Source of the DNA: Croceibacterium_A sp035626815
Lineage (GTDB): Bacteria; Pseudomonadota; Alphaproteobacteria; Sphingomonadales; Sphingomonadaceae
Length of the DNA: 64,000 nucleotides
NCBI GenBank assembly: GCA_035626815.1
Contig: DASPMY010000012.1
Coordinates: 62,001 to 126,000, forward strand
Direction: 5' to 3'
This document shows, in pieces, positions 49,920 to 57,680 of the stretch. The notes beneath the pieces were generated by a model. The model was not told the origin of the DNA. It searched no databases and saw only the letters and a program-made list of their open reading frames with translations. Each line of letters opens with the position of its first letter. The first letter of the stretch is position 1. Position numbers and translations under genes: made by a program.

Positions 49920-51053
49920 ATGCCCGACCGGTCGACCTCGATCTTCGAGCGCACCTCGGCGCTGGCGCGCGAGCTCGGGGCGATCAACCTCGGGCAGGGC
50001 TTCCCGGACTTGCCCGAGCCGCCCGAGCTGCTCGAAGCGGCCCGCCGGGCGCTGGTCGCGCATCCCAACCAGTACCCGCCGATGCGCGGGCTCGCCGAGT
50101 TGCGCCGCGCAGTCGCCGAATTCTACCGGCGCGAGCAGGGGCTGGAGGTGGGCGAGGGCGAGGTGATCGTCACCTCGGGCGCGACCGAGGCGCTCGCCGC
50201 GGCGATCCTCGCCTTCGTCGGGCCCGGCGACGAGGCGATCCTGCTGCAGCCGTTCTACGACGCCTACCTGCCGCTGATCGAGCGCGCCGGCGGCGTGGCC
50301 CGCACCGTCGGCCTCGAGCCGCCGGGCTGGACCGTGCCGCTCGACCGGCTCGCAGCCGCGATCGGCCCGCGGACGAAGCTGATCGTCCTCAACACCCCCA
50401 ACAACCCCACCGGCACCGTGATCGACCGGGCCACGCTCGCGGCGATCGGCGCGCTGTGCCGGCGCCACGACCTCGTGCTGCTGAGCGACGAGGTGTGGGA
50501 GGGGATGGTGTACGGCGGCGCCCGCCACGTCTCGGCCTTGTCGGTCCCCGACTTGCGCGAGCGGGCGGTCAAGGTCGGCTCGGCCGGCAAGATCTTTTCG
50601 CTCACCGGGTGGAAGGTCGGCTGGGCCGTCGCCGCGCCGCCGCTCGCCGAGGCGATCGCGCGCCAGCACCAGTTCCTCACCTTTACCACCGCCACGCCGC
50701 TGCAATGGGCGGTCGCCGAAGGGCTCGCGCTGCCGGGCGAGTGGCACGCCGCGCACCGCGCCCGCTACGCCGCTGCGCGCGCGCGGCTGGTCGGCGGGCT
50801 GGCGGCGGCAGGCTACGCCGTGCTGCCGGCCGCGGGCACCTGGTTCGTCACCGTCGACCTCGCCGCCTCGGGCCTGCCGCCCGACGACGAAGCCGTCGCC
50901 GAGCGCCTGGTGCGCGAGGCCGGGGTCGCCGCGATCCCGGTCTCGGCGTTCTATCGCGACGCGCCCGAGACCGGCTACCTGCGCCTGTGCTTCGCCAAGG
51001 AGCAGGCCACGCTCGATGCCGCGATCGAGCGGCTGGCGGCGTTCCGGCGCTGA
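49920..51053 (+). CDS. PLP-dependent aminotransferase, class I/II (kynurenine/methionine aminotransferase-like)
   Basis: 377 residues. It shows NLGQGFPDLPEP at the N-terminus, SGATEAL, the NTPNNPTG loop, Asp190 (LLSDEVWEG) and PLP-lysine Lys224 in SAGKIFSLTGWKVGW. The C-terminus has YLRLCFAK with the carboxylate-binding Arg. The closest pattern is the YbdL/kynurenine aminotransferase subgroup, which prefers methionine and aromatic amino acids. It is divergent from rsh (92 bp) and convergent with the M1 peptidase. Cytoplasmic; exact amino donor not determined. Confidence 0.9.
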   Translation: MPDRSTSIFERTSALARELGAINLGQGFPDLPEPPELLEAARRALVAHPNQYPPMRGLAELRRAVAEFYRREQGLEVGEGEVIVTSGATEALAAAILAFVGPGDEAILLQPFYDAYLPLIERAGGVARTVGLEPPGWTVPLDRLAAAIGPRTKLIVLNTPNNPTGTVIDRATLAAIGALCRRHDLVLLSDEVWEGMVYGGARHVSALSVPDLRERAVKVGSAGKIFSLTGWKVGWAVAAPPLAEAIARQHQFLTFTTATPLQWAVAEGLALPGEWHAAHRARYAAARARLVGGLAAAGYAVLPAAGTWFVTVDLAASGLPPDDEAVAERLVREAGVAAIPVSAFYRDAPETGYLRLCFAKEQATLDAAIERLAAFRR

Positions 51054-51087
51054 TCGCCCTCGCCCTTTCGCGCCCTCGACGCCCTGT

Positions 51088-51108
51088 CCCTCTCCCGATG
51101 GGAGAGGG
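51088..51108. terminator. Hairpin between convergent aminotransferase and M1 peptidase genes
   Basis: CCCTCTCCC and GGGAGAGGG pair perfectly around a GAT loop, in the 76-bp gap between two convergent stops. It can serve both strands, although neither side has a long T-run; the flanking GGGTGAGGG text resembles a dispersed repeat seen in many sphingomonads. Confidence 0.5.
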
Positions 51109-51129
51109 AGGGGCGTGAGCGGGTGAGGG

Positions 51130-53028
51130 TCAGCCGGCCGGCGCCACCACATCGTCGACCGAGCCTTGCGTCACCGAATGGTACCCGGCGCGCGTCCGGG
51201 CGTAGATGCGCCGCGCGATCGGCTGGCCCCACTCGCCCTGCTTCATCAGCGCCTCGAACAGCGGCAGCACGAACTTGCGGCGGCCGACGCGGGCGAGGAA
51301 CTGCTCGGCGACCGGCACCGCCGCGTCGTAGCGGTTGGCCAGCGCCAGCTCGAGCCAGGCGAACAGCACCTCGTTGTTGCCCGACTGCGACAGGCCGAGA
51401 TGGACGTCGAGGTCGCCGAGCTGCGCGCGGGTCAGCTCCTTCGGCAGCTTGCCGAGGAAGCGCAGCCGCTCCTGCGTGCTCCACCGCGCCCACGCCTCCG
51501 AATCGACCACATGGCTGGCCCGGTAATCGGCCGCCTTGGCGTCGACCTCGGCGAACGCCGCGGGGTCCGGGCGGGCGACGTTGGCCGGCAGCCCGGTGCC
51601 GTAGACCCACTCGTCGAGCATCAGCCGGCGCTCGAGCTCGGCGTCGCCCCGGACGAGCTGGGCGCGCATGTCGGCGAGCAACAGCGCCGAGGTCGCCGGC
51701 TGGAACGCGTGGCTGTCGAACCAGGCGCGCAGCCAGGCGTCGAACCGCTCGCGGCCGACGATCGTCTCGACCGTGCGCATGAACGCCGCGCCCTTGTCGT
51801 AGACGATGCCGCTCTCGCCGCCGTCGGGCGTCGCCTCGGCCTCGGGCAGGTGCAGCGCCGTCACCGCGGCGTCGCGGCCCTTCTCCTCGAACACCTTCTC
51901 GATCTCGGCGAAGCTCAGCGCCGCCTCCTGGCTGGCGCGATGCGAGCCGTAGAGCGCCTCGAGGATGCGGTTCTCGAAATACGAGGTCACGCCCTCGTTG
52001 AGCCAGCCGTCGGCCCAGTTGGCGTTGGTGACGAGGTTGCCCGACCACGAGTGCGCCAGCTCGTGCGCGACGAGCCCGGTCAGGCTGCGGTCGCCGGCGA
52101 TGAACGTCGGGGTGAGGAACGTCAGCGTCGGGTTCTCCATCCCGCCGTAGGGGAAGCTCGGCGGCAGCACGATCATGTCGTAGCGGCCCCAGCGGTAGGG
52201 GCCGTAAAGCGCCTCGGCGGCCGCGACCATCTTCTCGGTGTCGACCAGCTCGGCGGCGGCGGCGTCGAGCATCGCCGGCTCGGTCCACACGCCGGTGCGC
52301 GGGCCGAGCTCGCGGAACGTGAGGTCGCCGGCGGCGAGCGCGATCAGGTACGGCGCGACCGGCTTGTCCATCCGGAAGCGGAAGGCGCGCTTGTCGCCGA
52401 GGTCCTCGGGCTCGCCGACCCGCAGGCCCGACATGACCACGGTGAGCGGCTTGGGGGCGACGATGCGCGCTTCCCAGGTCTGGCGCACGCCGGGGCTGTC
52501 CTGCGTCGGGATCCACGTCCGGTTGAGCGTCGGCTGCCCCTGGCTGAGCAGGTACGGGTGCTCGCCGCCGGCGGTCTGCTCGGGCGCCAGCCACTGCAGC
52601 GCCTCGGCGTCCGGCGCGGCGGTGTAGGCGACGACCACGCGGCGCGCGCCGCCCAGGGTGATCGTGCCCGAGCCGCCGGTGCTGCCCGGGGCGAGCGGCG
52701 CGTTGACCACGTAGGGCAGCCGGTTGCCGGCCGCGTCGGTCACGCTGGACACCCGCAGCAGATGGCTGTCGAGCACCAGCTCGGTCGCGCCGGGCGCGGC
52801 GAGGATGTCGAGCGTGGCGGTGCCGGCGACCTGCCGGCGCTCGAAATCGAGCTCGAGGTCGAGCGCCACGTGGGTCACCCGCGCGACCTCGGGGCGCGCC
52901 GCGCTCCACGGGTCGTGCGCGTCCTCGCTGGTCAGGATCGGCGAGATCATCGGCGCCTCGCTGTCCTGCGCGGCAGCGGGGGCGGCGGCGACGGCGACGG
53001 ACATCAGGACGGCGGCAACGAAACGCAT
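51130..53028 (-). CDS. M1 family metallopeptidase (leukotriene A4 hydrolase-like aminopeptidase)
   Basis: 632 residues with a Sec signal peptide ending AAAQ (1-21). The substrate-recognition motif GGMEN is at 295-299. The zinc site HELAHSWSG (His322, Glu323, His326) with the third ligand Glu345 (WLNEG) fits HExxH-x18-E exactly. The C-terminal helical domain (about 480-632) is of the LTA4-hydrolase type. It should remove N-terminal residues from peptides in the periplasm. The ATG at 53026-53028 starts the signal peptide. Open frame further upstream has no coding character. Confidence 0.93.
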   Translation of the reverse strand: MRFVAAVLMSVAVAAAPAAAQDSEAPMISPILTSEDAHDPWSAARPEVARVTHVALDLELDFERRQVAGTATLDILAAPGATELVLDSHLLRVSSVTDAAGNRLPYVVNAPLAPGSTGGSGTITLGGARRVVVAYTAAPDAEALQWLAPEQTAGGEHPYLLSQGQPTLNRTWIPTQDSPGVRQTWEARIVAPKPLTVVMSGLRVGEPEDLGDKRAFRFRMDKPVAPYLIALAAGDLTFRELGPRTGVWTEPAMLDAAAAELVDTEKMVAAAEALYGPYRWGRYDMIVLPPSFPYGGMENPTLTFLTPTFIAGDRSLTGLVAHELAHSWSGNLVTNANWADGWLNEGVTSYFENRILEALYGSHRASQEAALSFAEIEKVFEEKGRDAAVTALHLPEAEATPDGGESGIVYDKGAAFMRTVETIVGRERFDAWLRAWFDSHAFQPATSALLLADMRAQLVRGDAELERRLMLDEWVYGTGLPANVARPDPAAFAEVDAKAADYRASHVVDSEAWARWSTQERLRFLGKLPKELTRAQLGDLDVHLGLSQSGNNEVLFAWLELALANRYDAAVPVAEQFLARVGRRKFVLPLFEALMKQGEWGQPIARRIYARTRAGYHSVTQGSVDDVVAPAG

Positions 53029-53202
53029 GGAAATCTCCGGAAATCTGGGCGGGGAGTCTGGTATCCGCGGAAACCTTATCGAGCGCGCCCGACTGAACGC
53101 TGAACGGGGGCGGGTCAACCGGCCCGGGGCACCGGCCCGAAGGCGACAATGGCGACGATGGCGACAGGGCGTCGCCCGCTCATCCCGCGATAGTTCCCTT
53201 GC

Positions 53203-53223
53203 TTTGCCGTAACTTACGGCAAA
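53203..53223. promoter_or_regulatory. 21-bp perfect palindrome, candidate operator
   Basis: TTTGCCGTAA and TTACGGCAAA mirror each other exactly around one C. It lies in the 346-bp gap between the M1 peptidase and the toxin-antitoxin pair (53029-53374). The tiny loop favours a protein-binding site over a terminator. In the rest of the gap, 53029-53202 shows nothing beyond short GGCGACnATGGCGAC tandem repeats (around 53140-53165), and 53224-53340 shows no clear feature. Confidence 0.45.
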
Positions 53224-53340
53224 ATCGACAGGGCGACACTGTCCCGGCCAGAATCGCCTTTTCACTCGAATCGACGCGCCGATCATGGACCGGTGCGGGG
53301 CGTGTAGGACAGCGATTTTCCGGGACTGCCAGCGCGTAAC

Positions 53341-53368
53341 TGGACAAAACAGCTATTCCAGCTATATT
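53341..53368 (+). promoter_or_regulatory. Promoter of the toxin-antitoxin pair
   Basis: TGGACA (53341-53346), a 16-bp spacer and TATATT (53363-53368), six bases before the antitoxin ATG. The -10 overlaps the near-palindrome ATATTGGCCATATG (53365-53378), and AGCTAT occurs twice within the spacer region, so autorepression by the antitoxin at this site is likely. The very short leader suggests that the transcript is nearly leaderless. Confidence 0.5.
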
Positions 53369-53374
53369 GGCCAT

Positions 53375-53626
53375 ATGACCGAAATGACTGCCCTCGATGC
53401 CAAGAACCGCTTCGGCCGCCTGATGGAGCTCGCCCAGCGCGCGCCGGTCACGATTACCAAGAACGGCCGCCCGAGCGTGGTGGTCATGTCTGCCGACGCT
53501 TACGAGCGGCGGCGCCACGCGGCTGCTCGCCGTCTTGGCGAGGCGTTGGAACGCACACGCAAAGGGGCCGCCCGCAACGGCTTGACCGAGGCCGAGCTCG
53601 AAGCGTTGCTGGCGGATGACAGCTGA
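53375..53626 (+). CDS. Antitoxin, Phd/YefM family
   Basis: 83 residues. The N-terminus MTALDAKNRFGRLMELAQRAPVTITKNGRPSVVVMSADAYE is the Phd/YefM DNA-binding fold, and the C-terminal tail (after residue 50) is the charged, probably disordered toxin-neutralising part. The start is 53375 or, three codons on, 53384. It overlaps the PIN toxin gene by 11 bp, the standard arrangement. Such antitoxins neutralise the toxin and repress their own promoter. Confidence 0.92.
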   Translation: MTEMTALDAKNRFGRLMELAQRAPVTITKNGRPSVVVMSADAYERRRHAAARRLGEALERTRKGAARNGLTEAELEALLADDS

Positions 53627-54035
53627 GCGGCTGGTCTTTGATTGCAATGTCCTGATCAGCGCGGCGCTCGTCGAAGCGGGAACCGCAGCGAAGGCGCTCG
53701 ACGCCGCGTATGCCGGACACATCCTGTTATTTTCGGCGCCGACGTTCGATGAACTTGTCTCGCGTCTCTCGCGGCCGAAGTTCGACCGCTATCTCGATGA
53801 TGCGTCGCGCCTCGGCATTCTGGAAGCGCTTTCGGCGGTAGCCGAATGGATCGAGATCGAAGATCTACCGCTAGGGTGCCGCGATCCCGATGACGACAAG
53901 TATCTCGAAACAGCCTTGCGCGGCGCAGCGGACGCGATCGTGACAGGTGATCGCGACTTGCTCGTTATGAACCCCTTCGACGGAATCCCGATCCTCACTC
54001 CCGCAGACTGGTTACGGCGGGGAGGCGCGCACTAG
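53616..54035 (+). CDS. PIN-domain toxin (putative ribonuclease)
   Basis: 139 residues. The acidic PIN residues are visible: Asp9 in FDCNVLISA, Glu in FDELVSRL, and Asp pairs in CRDPDDDKYLE and VTGDRDLL. This variant belongs to the group usually labelled 'putative toxin-antitoxin system toxin component, PIN family'. It would cleave RNA when freed from the antitoxin encoded immediately upstream. The stop overlaps the 3' end of hemF by 4 bp on the other strand. Confidence 0.9.
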   Translation: MTAERLVFDCNVLISAALVEAGTAAKALDAAYAGHILLFSAPTFDELVSRLSRPKFDRYLDDASRLGILEALSAVAEWIEIEDLPLGCRDPDDDKYLETALRGAADAIVTGDRDLLVMNPFDGIPILTPADWLRRGGAH

Positions 54036-54886
54036 CTCCACTTCACCTCCGGCGGCAGGCTCATCAGGATGGCGTCGATGTTGCCGCCGGTCTTGAGGCC
54101 GAACAGCGTGCCGCGGTCGTAGACGAGGTTGAACTCGACGTAGCGGCCGCGCCATTCGAGCTGGGCCTCCTTCTCCTGCGCCGTCCACTCGGCGCCCATG
54201 CGCTTGCGCACGATCTTCGGGAAGGCGTCGAGGAACGCCTCGCCGACGTCCCTGGTGAAGGCGAAGTGGCGCTCCCATTCAGCCGCGTCGGCGCATTCGA
54301 GATGGTCGTAGAAGATGCCGCCGACCCCCCGGTGCACGCCGCGGTGGGGGATGAAGAAGTACTCGTCCGCCCACTTGGCGAAGCGTTCGTAGTACGTCGG
54401 GTTGTGGGCGGCGCAGGCGGCGCGGAAGCGGGCGTGGAAGGCCTCGGTGTCCTCCGCGTAGGGGATCGGCGGGTTGAGGTCGGCGCCGCCGCCGAACCAC
54501 GCCTTGCCGGTGGTCAGGAAGCGCGTGTTCATGTGGACGGCGGGGACGTGCGGGTTGGCCATATGCGCGACCAGGCTGATGCCGGTGGCGGTGAAGGCGG
54601 GGTTCTCGTCCGCGCCATGCATGGTGCGGGCGAACTCGGGCGCGAAGGTGCCCTGCACGGTCGAGACGTTGACCCCGACTTTCTCGAACACCTGGCCCTT
54701 CATCACCCCGCGCATGCCGCCGCCGGGATCGGGATGGCCTTCCTCTTCGCGCTGCCATTCGATGTACTCGAATGACGCGTCGGAGCCGGCCTCGCGCTCG
54801 ATCGCCTCGAACTCGGCGCAGATCCGGTCGCGCAACGATTCGAACCATTCGCGGGCGCGGGCGGTATGGGGCTGCCAATCAGTCAT
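54032..54886 (-). CDS. hemF: Oxygen-dependent coproporphyrinogen III oxidase
   Basis: 284 residues, normal for HemF. Conserved blocks are GGGMRGVMKGQVFEKVGVNVSTVQG, GISLVAHMANPHVPAVHMNTRF, AWFGGGADLNPPIPY, GGIFYDHL, RRGRYVEFNLVYDRGTLFGL (as WRGRYVEFNLVYDRGT) and the final SLPPEVKW. It converts coproporphyrinogen III to protoporphyrinogen IX with O2 in haem synthesis. Upstream lies a palindromic repeat pair. Confidence 0.96.
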   Translation of the reverse strand: MTDWQPHTARAREWFESLRDRICAEFEAIEREAGSDASFEYIEWQREEEGHPDPGGGMRGVMKGQVFEKVGVNVSTVQGTFAPEFARTMHGADENPAFTATGISLVAHMANPHVPAVHMNTRFLTTGKAWFGGGADLNPPIPYAEDTEAFHARFRAACAAHNPTYYERFAKWADEYFFIPHRGVHRGVGGIFYDHLECADAAEWERHFAFTRDVGEAFLDAFPKIVRKRMGAEWTAQEKEAQLEWRGRYVEFNLVYDRGTLFGLKTGGNIDAILMSLPPEVKWS

Positions 54887-54897
54887 TTGCTTTCAAT

Positions 54898-54984
54898 CCC
54901 CCCTCCCGCTTGCGGGAGGGGCCGGGGGTGGGCCTGTGAGGCGGGACTGGCCCACCCCTAACCCCTCCCGCAAGCGGGAGGGGG
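54898..54984. repeat. Palindromic repeat pair (REP-like) between hemF and pdeM
   Basis: Inverted copies of a unit with the hairpin CCCTCCCGC-tt-GCGGGAGGG (about 54901-54920; other copy CCCCTCCCGC-aa-GCGGGAGGGG at 54962-54983) flank an inner inverted pair, GGGGTGGGCC/GGCCCACCCC (54925-54934 and 54949-54958). The second copy is identical, over 22 bp, to the hairpin at 62173-62194. It lies between the divergent hemF and pdeM genes. Confidence 0.75.
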
Positions 54985-55031
54985 ACTATAGTTGCCTTGC
55001 CAACGCAGCGGACCCGGTGCAAGGGAAGCCC

Positions 55032-55730
55032 ATGGTTCCCCTTTCGTTCGACTTCTGCGGCGAGGAATTCGTCCTCACCCGCGACCGCGCGCTGTACTGG
55101 CCGCGCGAGCGGGCGCTGCTGGTCGCCGACCTGCACCTCGAGAAGGCCAGCTTCTTCGCCCGCCACGGCCAGCTGCTGCCGCCGTACGACAGCCGCGAGA
55201 CCCTGGAGCGCCTCGCGCTGGCGATCCGCGAGACGGGCGCGCGGCGGGTCTACACGCTGGGCGACAACTTCCACGATTCGGCCGGCACCGAGCGGCTCGA
55301 GCCGCATGCGGCCGGAATGCTGGCGGCGCTGACGCGCGCGACCGACTGGGTGTGGATCACCGGCAACCACGACGCGGCGATGGAGGCCAAGGCCGGCGGC
55401 GCGCTCGCCGTCGAGCTGGAGATCGCCGGGATCGTGCTGCGCCATCGGGCACAGGCGGGCGAGACGCGGCCCGAGCTGTCGGGCCACTACCACCCGCGGC
55501 TGCAACTCACCGTCCACCATCGCCGCATCCGCCGCCCGTGCGCGGTGGTCAGCCACGATGCGACCGGCTGCGGGCGGATGATCCTCCCGGCCTATGGCGC
55601 GCTGACCGGCGGGATGGACGCGGGCGACCCGGCGATCCTCGCCGCGCTCCAGCCGGCTACCGCGATCGACGCGGTGCTGCCGGCCGGGGGCAAGCTGGTG
55701 CAGTTCCCCTTGTGGCGCGCGGCCGCCTGA
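55032..55730 (+). CDS. pdeM: Ligase-associated DNA-damage-response metallophosphoesterase PdeM
   Basis: 232 residues. Calcineurin-like phosphoesterase motifs are present in order: VADLHLEKASFFARHG (metal Asp and His), YTLGDNFHD, ITGNHDA and GHYHPR. Members are found with the ligase-associated LigD/Lhr-type DNA repair genes in many bacteria, though none are next to it here. The start at 55032 gives the usual N-terminus; GGGA precedes it. Proposed to act as a Mn2+ endonuclease or phosphodiesterase in DNA damage response; the evidence for this role is mostly gene association in other genomes. Confidence 0.88.
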   Translation: MVPLSFDFCGEEFVLTRDRALYWPRERALLVADLHLEKASFFARHGQLLPPYDSRETLERLALAIRETGARRVYTLGDNFHDSAGTERLEPHAAGMLAALTRATDWVWITGNHDAAMEAKAGGALAVELEIAGIVLRHRAQAGETRPELSGHYHPRLQLTVHHRRIRRPCAVVSHDATGCGRMILPAYGALTGGMDAGDPAILAALQPATAIDAVLPAGGKLVQFPLWRAAA

Positions 55731-55731
55731 T

Positions 55732-55752
55732 TCCTCCCCGTCCCGGGGAGGA
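55732..55752 (+). terminator. Hairpin after pdeM
   Basis: TCCTCCCCG and CGGGGAGGA pair perfectly (9 bp, TCC loop) directly after the pdeM stop. It shares the CCTCCCCG/CGGGGAGG arms of the repeat family at 46251-46282. Weak T-run, so a repeat-derived terminator between pdeM and infC. Confidence 0.5.
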
Positions 55753-55825
55753 TTCCACCCTAGCGCCGCCCCGCGTAACGCACTAAGTAGCCCGCTTCGT
55801 AATTCAGCCATCAGGAGATCGGCCC

Positions 55826-56368
55826 ATACCCCGTCCACCCCGGCGCATGCTGGCGCCCCCGGTCAAGTCCGGACCCAAGTTCGACGATTTGATCCTGGCC
55901 GAGAAGGTTCGCGTCATCGACGAGAACGGTGAGAATCTCGGCGTCATGTACACCAAGGAAGCGATCGAGCAGGCCAACGAGCTCGGCCTCAACCTGGTCG
56001 AGGTCTCGCCCGGGGCCGACCCGCCGGTGTGCAAGTACCTCGACGTCGGCAAGCACCGCTACGAGGCGCAGAAGAAGGCCAACGCCGCGCGCAAGACGCA
56101 GAAGACGCAGCAGATCAAGGAGATCAAGATGCGTCCGAACATCGACGATCACGACTACGACGTGAAGATGCGCAGCGTCACCAAGTTCCTCGAGGACGGC
56201 GACAAGGTGAAGATGACCTTGCGCTTCCGCGGCCGCGAGATGGCCCACCAGGAGCTCGGCATGGACCTGTTGAAGCGCGTCCAGGACGACACCGCCGAGA
56301 TCGCCAAGATCGAGGCCTATCCCCGGCTCGAGGGCCGCCAGATGCTGATGGTGCTGTCGCCGAAATAG
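55826..56368 (+). CDS. infC: Translation initiation factor IF-3, probable AUA start
   Basis: 180 residues from the ATA at 55826. Both IF-3 domains and the linker are clear: VRVIDENGENLGVMYTKEAIEQANELGLNLVEV, PPVCKYLDVGKHRYEAQKKANAARK, then IKEIKMRPNIDDHDYDVKM and VKMTLRFRGREMAHQELG. The factor binds the 30S subunit and checks the start codon. An AGGAG (55813-55817) lies 8 bases before the ATA, while the first ATG (55847, giving 173 residues) has no purine-rich site. Rare start codons are well known in infC genes (AUU in E. coli), because IF-3 represses its own translation by rejecting them. The ATG start remains possible. Confidence 0.9.
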   Translation: MPRPPRRMLAPPVKSGPKFDDLILAEKVRVIDENGENLGVMYTKEAIEQANELGLNLVEVSPGADPPVCKYLDVGKHRYEAQKKANAARKTQKTQQIKEIKMRPNIDDHDYDVKMRSVTKFLEDGDKVKMTLRFRGREMAHQELGMDLLKRVQDDTAEIAKIEAYPRLEGRQMLMVLSPK

Positions 56369-56378
56369 ACGCCGCCGG

Positions 56379-57572
56379 TCAGCTGCCGGCCGCTCTCACC
56401 AGCTTGTAGTAGTACTTCACCTGGGCGCCGTAGAACGCGCCCACGGTGATGACCGCTTCCGAGCCGACCGGCGCGTTCTGCGGCACGATCCGCACGCTCA
56501 TCGTGCGCGTGCCCGAACCGTTGCGGCCGAGGTTGAGCGGCAGGTCGAGGCCGGTCGCTTCGCCGTTCAGCACGGTCAAGTCGACGTTGCTGCCCCGGAT
56601 CTGGATGCCGGTCGCCCAAGTATTGCCGCCGCTCGCTTCGCCGCTGACGGTGAGCGTGACCACCGAGCCCGCGGGCCCGATCGACTGCGGCAGCTCGCTC
56701 CACTGGAACGTGCCGTTGGTGACCGGGGACGTGTAGGCGATCAGGCCCGGCGAGACCGTCGACCAGCTGCCGTCGCGCGGAGTCGGCTCGGGCGGACGCG
56801 CCGGGTCCATCTCGAGCACGGGCCCGCCAACCGGCTCGGCACGAGGCGGCGGCGCGGCGCTGGTGGCGACGACCGGCGGCGGAGCGTCCTCGTCGAAGCA
56901 GCCGCCGAGGCTCATCTGCTCGACGATCGCGCGGCGCGTCGCTTCGGCATAGACGGCGCGCGGGTCCGACCCGCCGCTGCCCGCCTCGACCGCGTCGTCG
57001 ACCAGCGCGAGCGCCTCGGCATCGCGCAGCAGCCGTTCGAGCTGCACGCGCAGCTGCTCGCGGCACACGTTGCCGGCAAGGCAGGAAAGCTCGTGGCGCG
57101 CGGCGATCGTCGCGACCTGCGAGTCGGCCGCTGCCGGCAGTTGCTCGAGCGACAAGGTCACATACCAGACGGCATACGCGGCGGGATCGGCGCTGCGCAT
57201 GATCTTATGCGCCCCGTCGGCAAAATATCTGGCGCAGGTCGGGATCGTCAGCGCCGCCCCGTTGCATCGCAGGCCCATGATCCCGGCCAGCCGTTCCATC
57301 TCGGGATAGTAGGCACGGTTCACCTGACCCGCCGTCGCAATCGCGTTGGGGTCGCTCGAGCCGGTGTTGAAGCTCTGGATCGCCGCATTGAGATCGGCGA
57401 GACGGACCGCGATCATCCGGCCATCCTCGATCGTCATCGGCTCGGCGAGCATGTCGTCGGCCTGATCGAACTGCGCCCTCAGCGCCGCGCAATACTGCGG
57501 CGTCTGCGCGCTCGCCGACGCGCCCACGGCGAGAACCGCCGCCAATGCCATAATCCGTGCCGATCGCCGCAT
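56379..57572 (-). CDS. Exported protein of unknown function
   Basis: 397 residues with a Sec signal peptide (1-23, ending ASA). Not a family I recognise. Residues 24-225 are helical and contain seven cysteines or so, including RCNGAALTIPTC and CLAGNVCREQL, suggesting disulfides. A proline-rich spacer (about 225-275, PPPVVATSAAPPPR) leads to a C-terminal beta domain (280-397) with TVSGEASGGNTWATGIQIRGSN, ending YGAQVKYYYKLVRA, which may be a carbohydrate- or ligand-binding sandwich. Monocistronic; convergent with infC (10 bp apart) and divergent from the DASS transporter. Confidence 0.7.
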   Translation of the reverse strand: MRRSARIMALAAVLAVGASASAQTPQYCAALRAQFDQADDMLAEPMTIEDGRMIAVRLADLNAAIQSFNTGSSDPNAIATAGQVNRAYYPEMERLAGIMGLRCNGAALTIPTCARYFADGAHKIMRSADPAAYAVWYVTLSLEQLPAAADSQVATIAARHELSCLAGNVCREQLRVQLERLLRDAEALALVDDAVEAGSGGSDPRAVYAEATRRAIVEQMSLGGCFDEDAPPPVVATSAAPPPRAEPVGGPVLEMDPARPPEPTPRDGSWSTVSPGLIAYTSPVTNGTFQWSELPQSIGPAGSVVTLTVSGEASGGNTWATGIQIRGSNVDLTVLNGEATGLDLPLNLGRNGSGTRTMSVRIVPQNAPVGSEAVITVGAFYGAQVKYYYKLVRAAGS

Positions 57573-57680
57573 CGAGGCTCCCCGCTCCGACTTGGCGGCA
57601 AGATACCATGCGGCCGGGCGCGGAGCAATTTGTGCGCGCCCGCCGGGGCGGCTAGGAAAGCGGCGGGAACGGGGGAGTAG

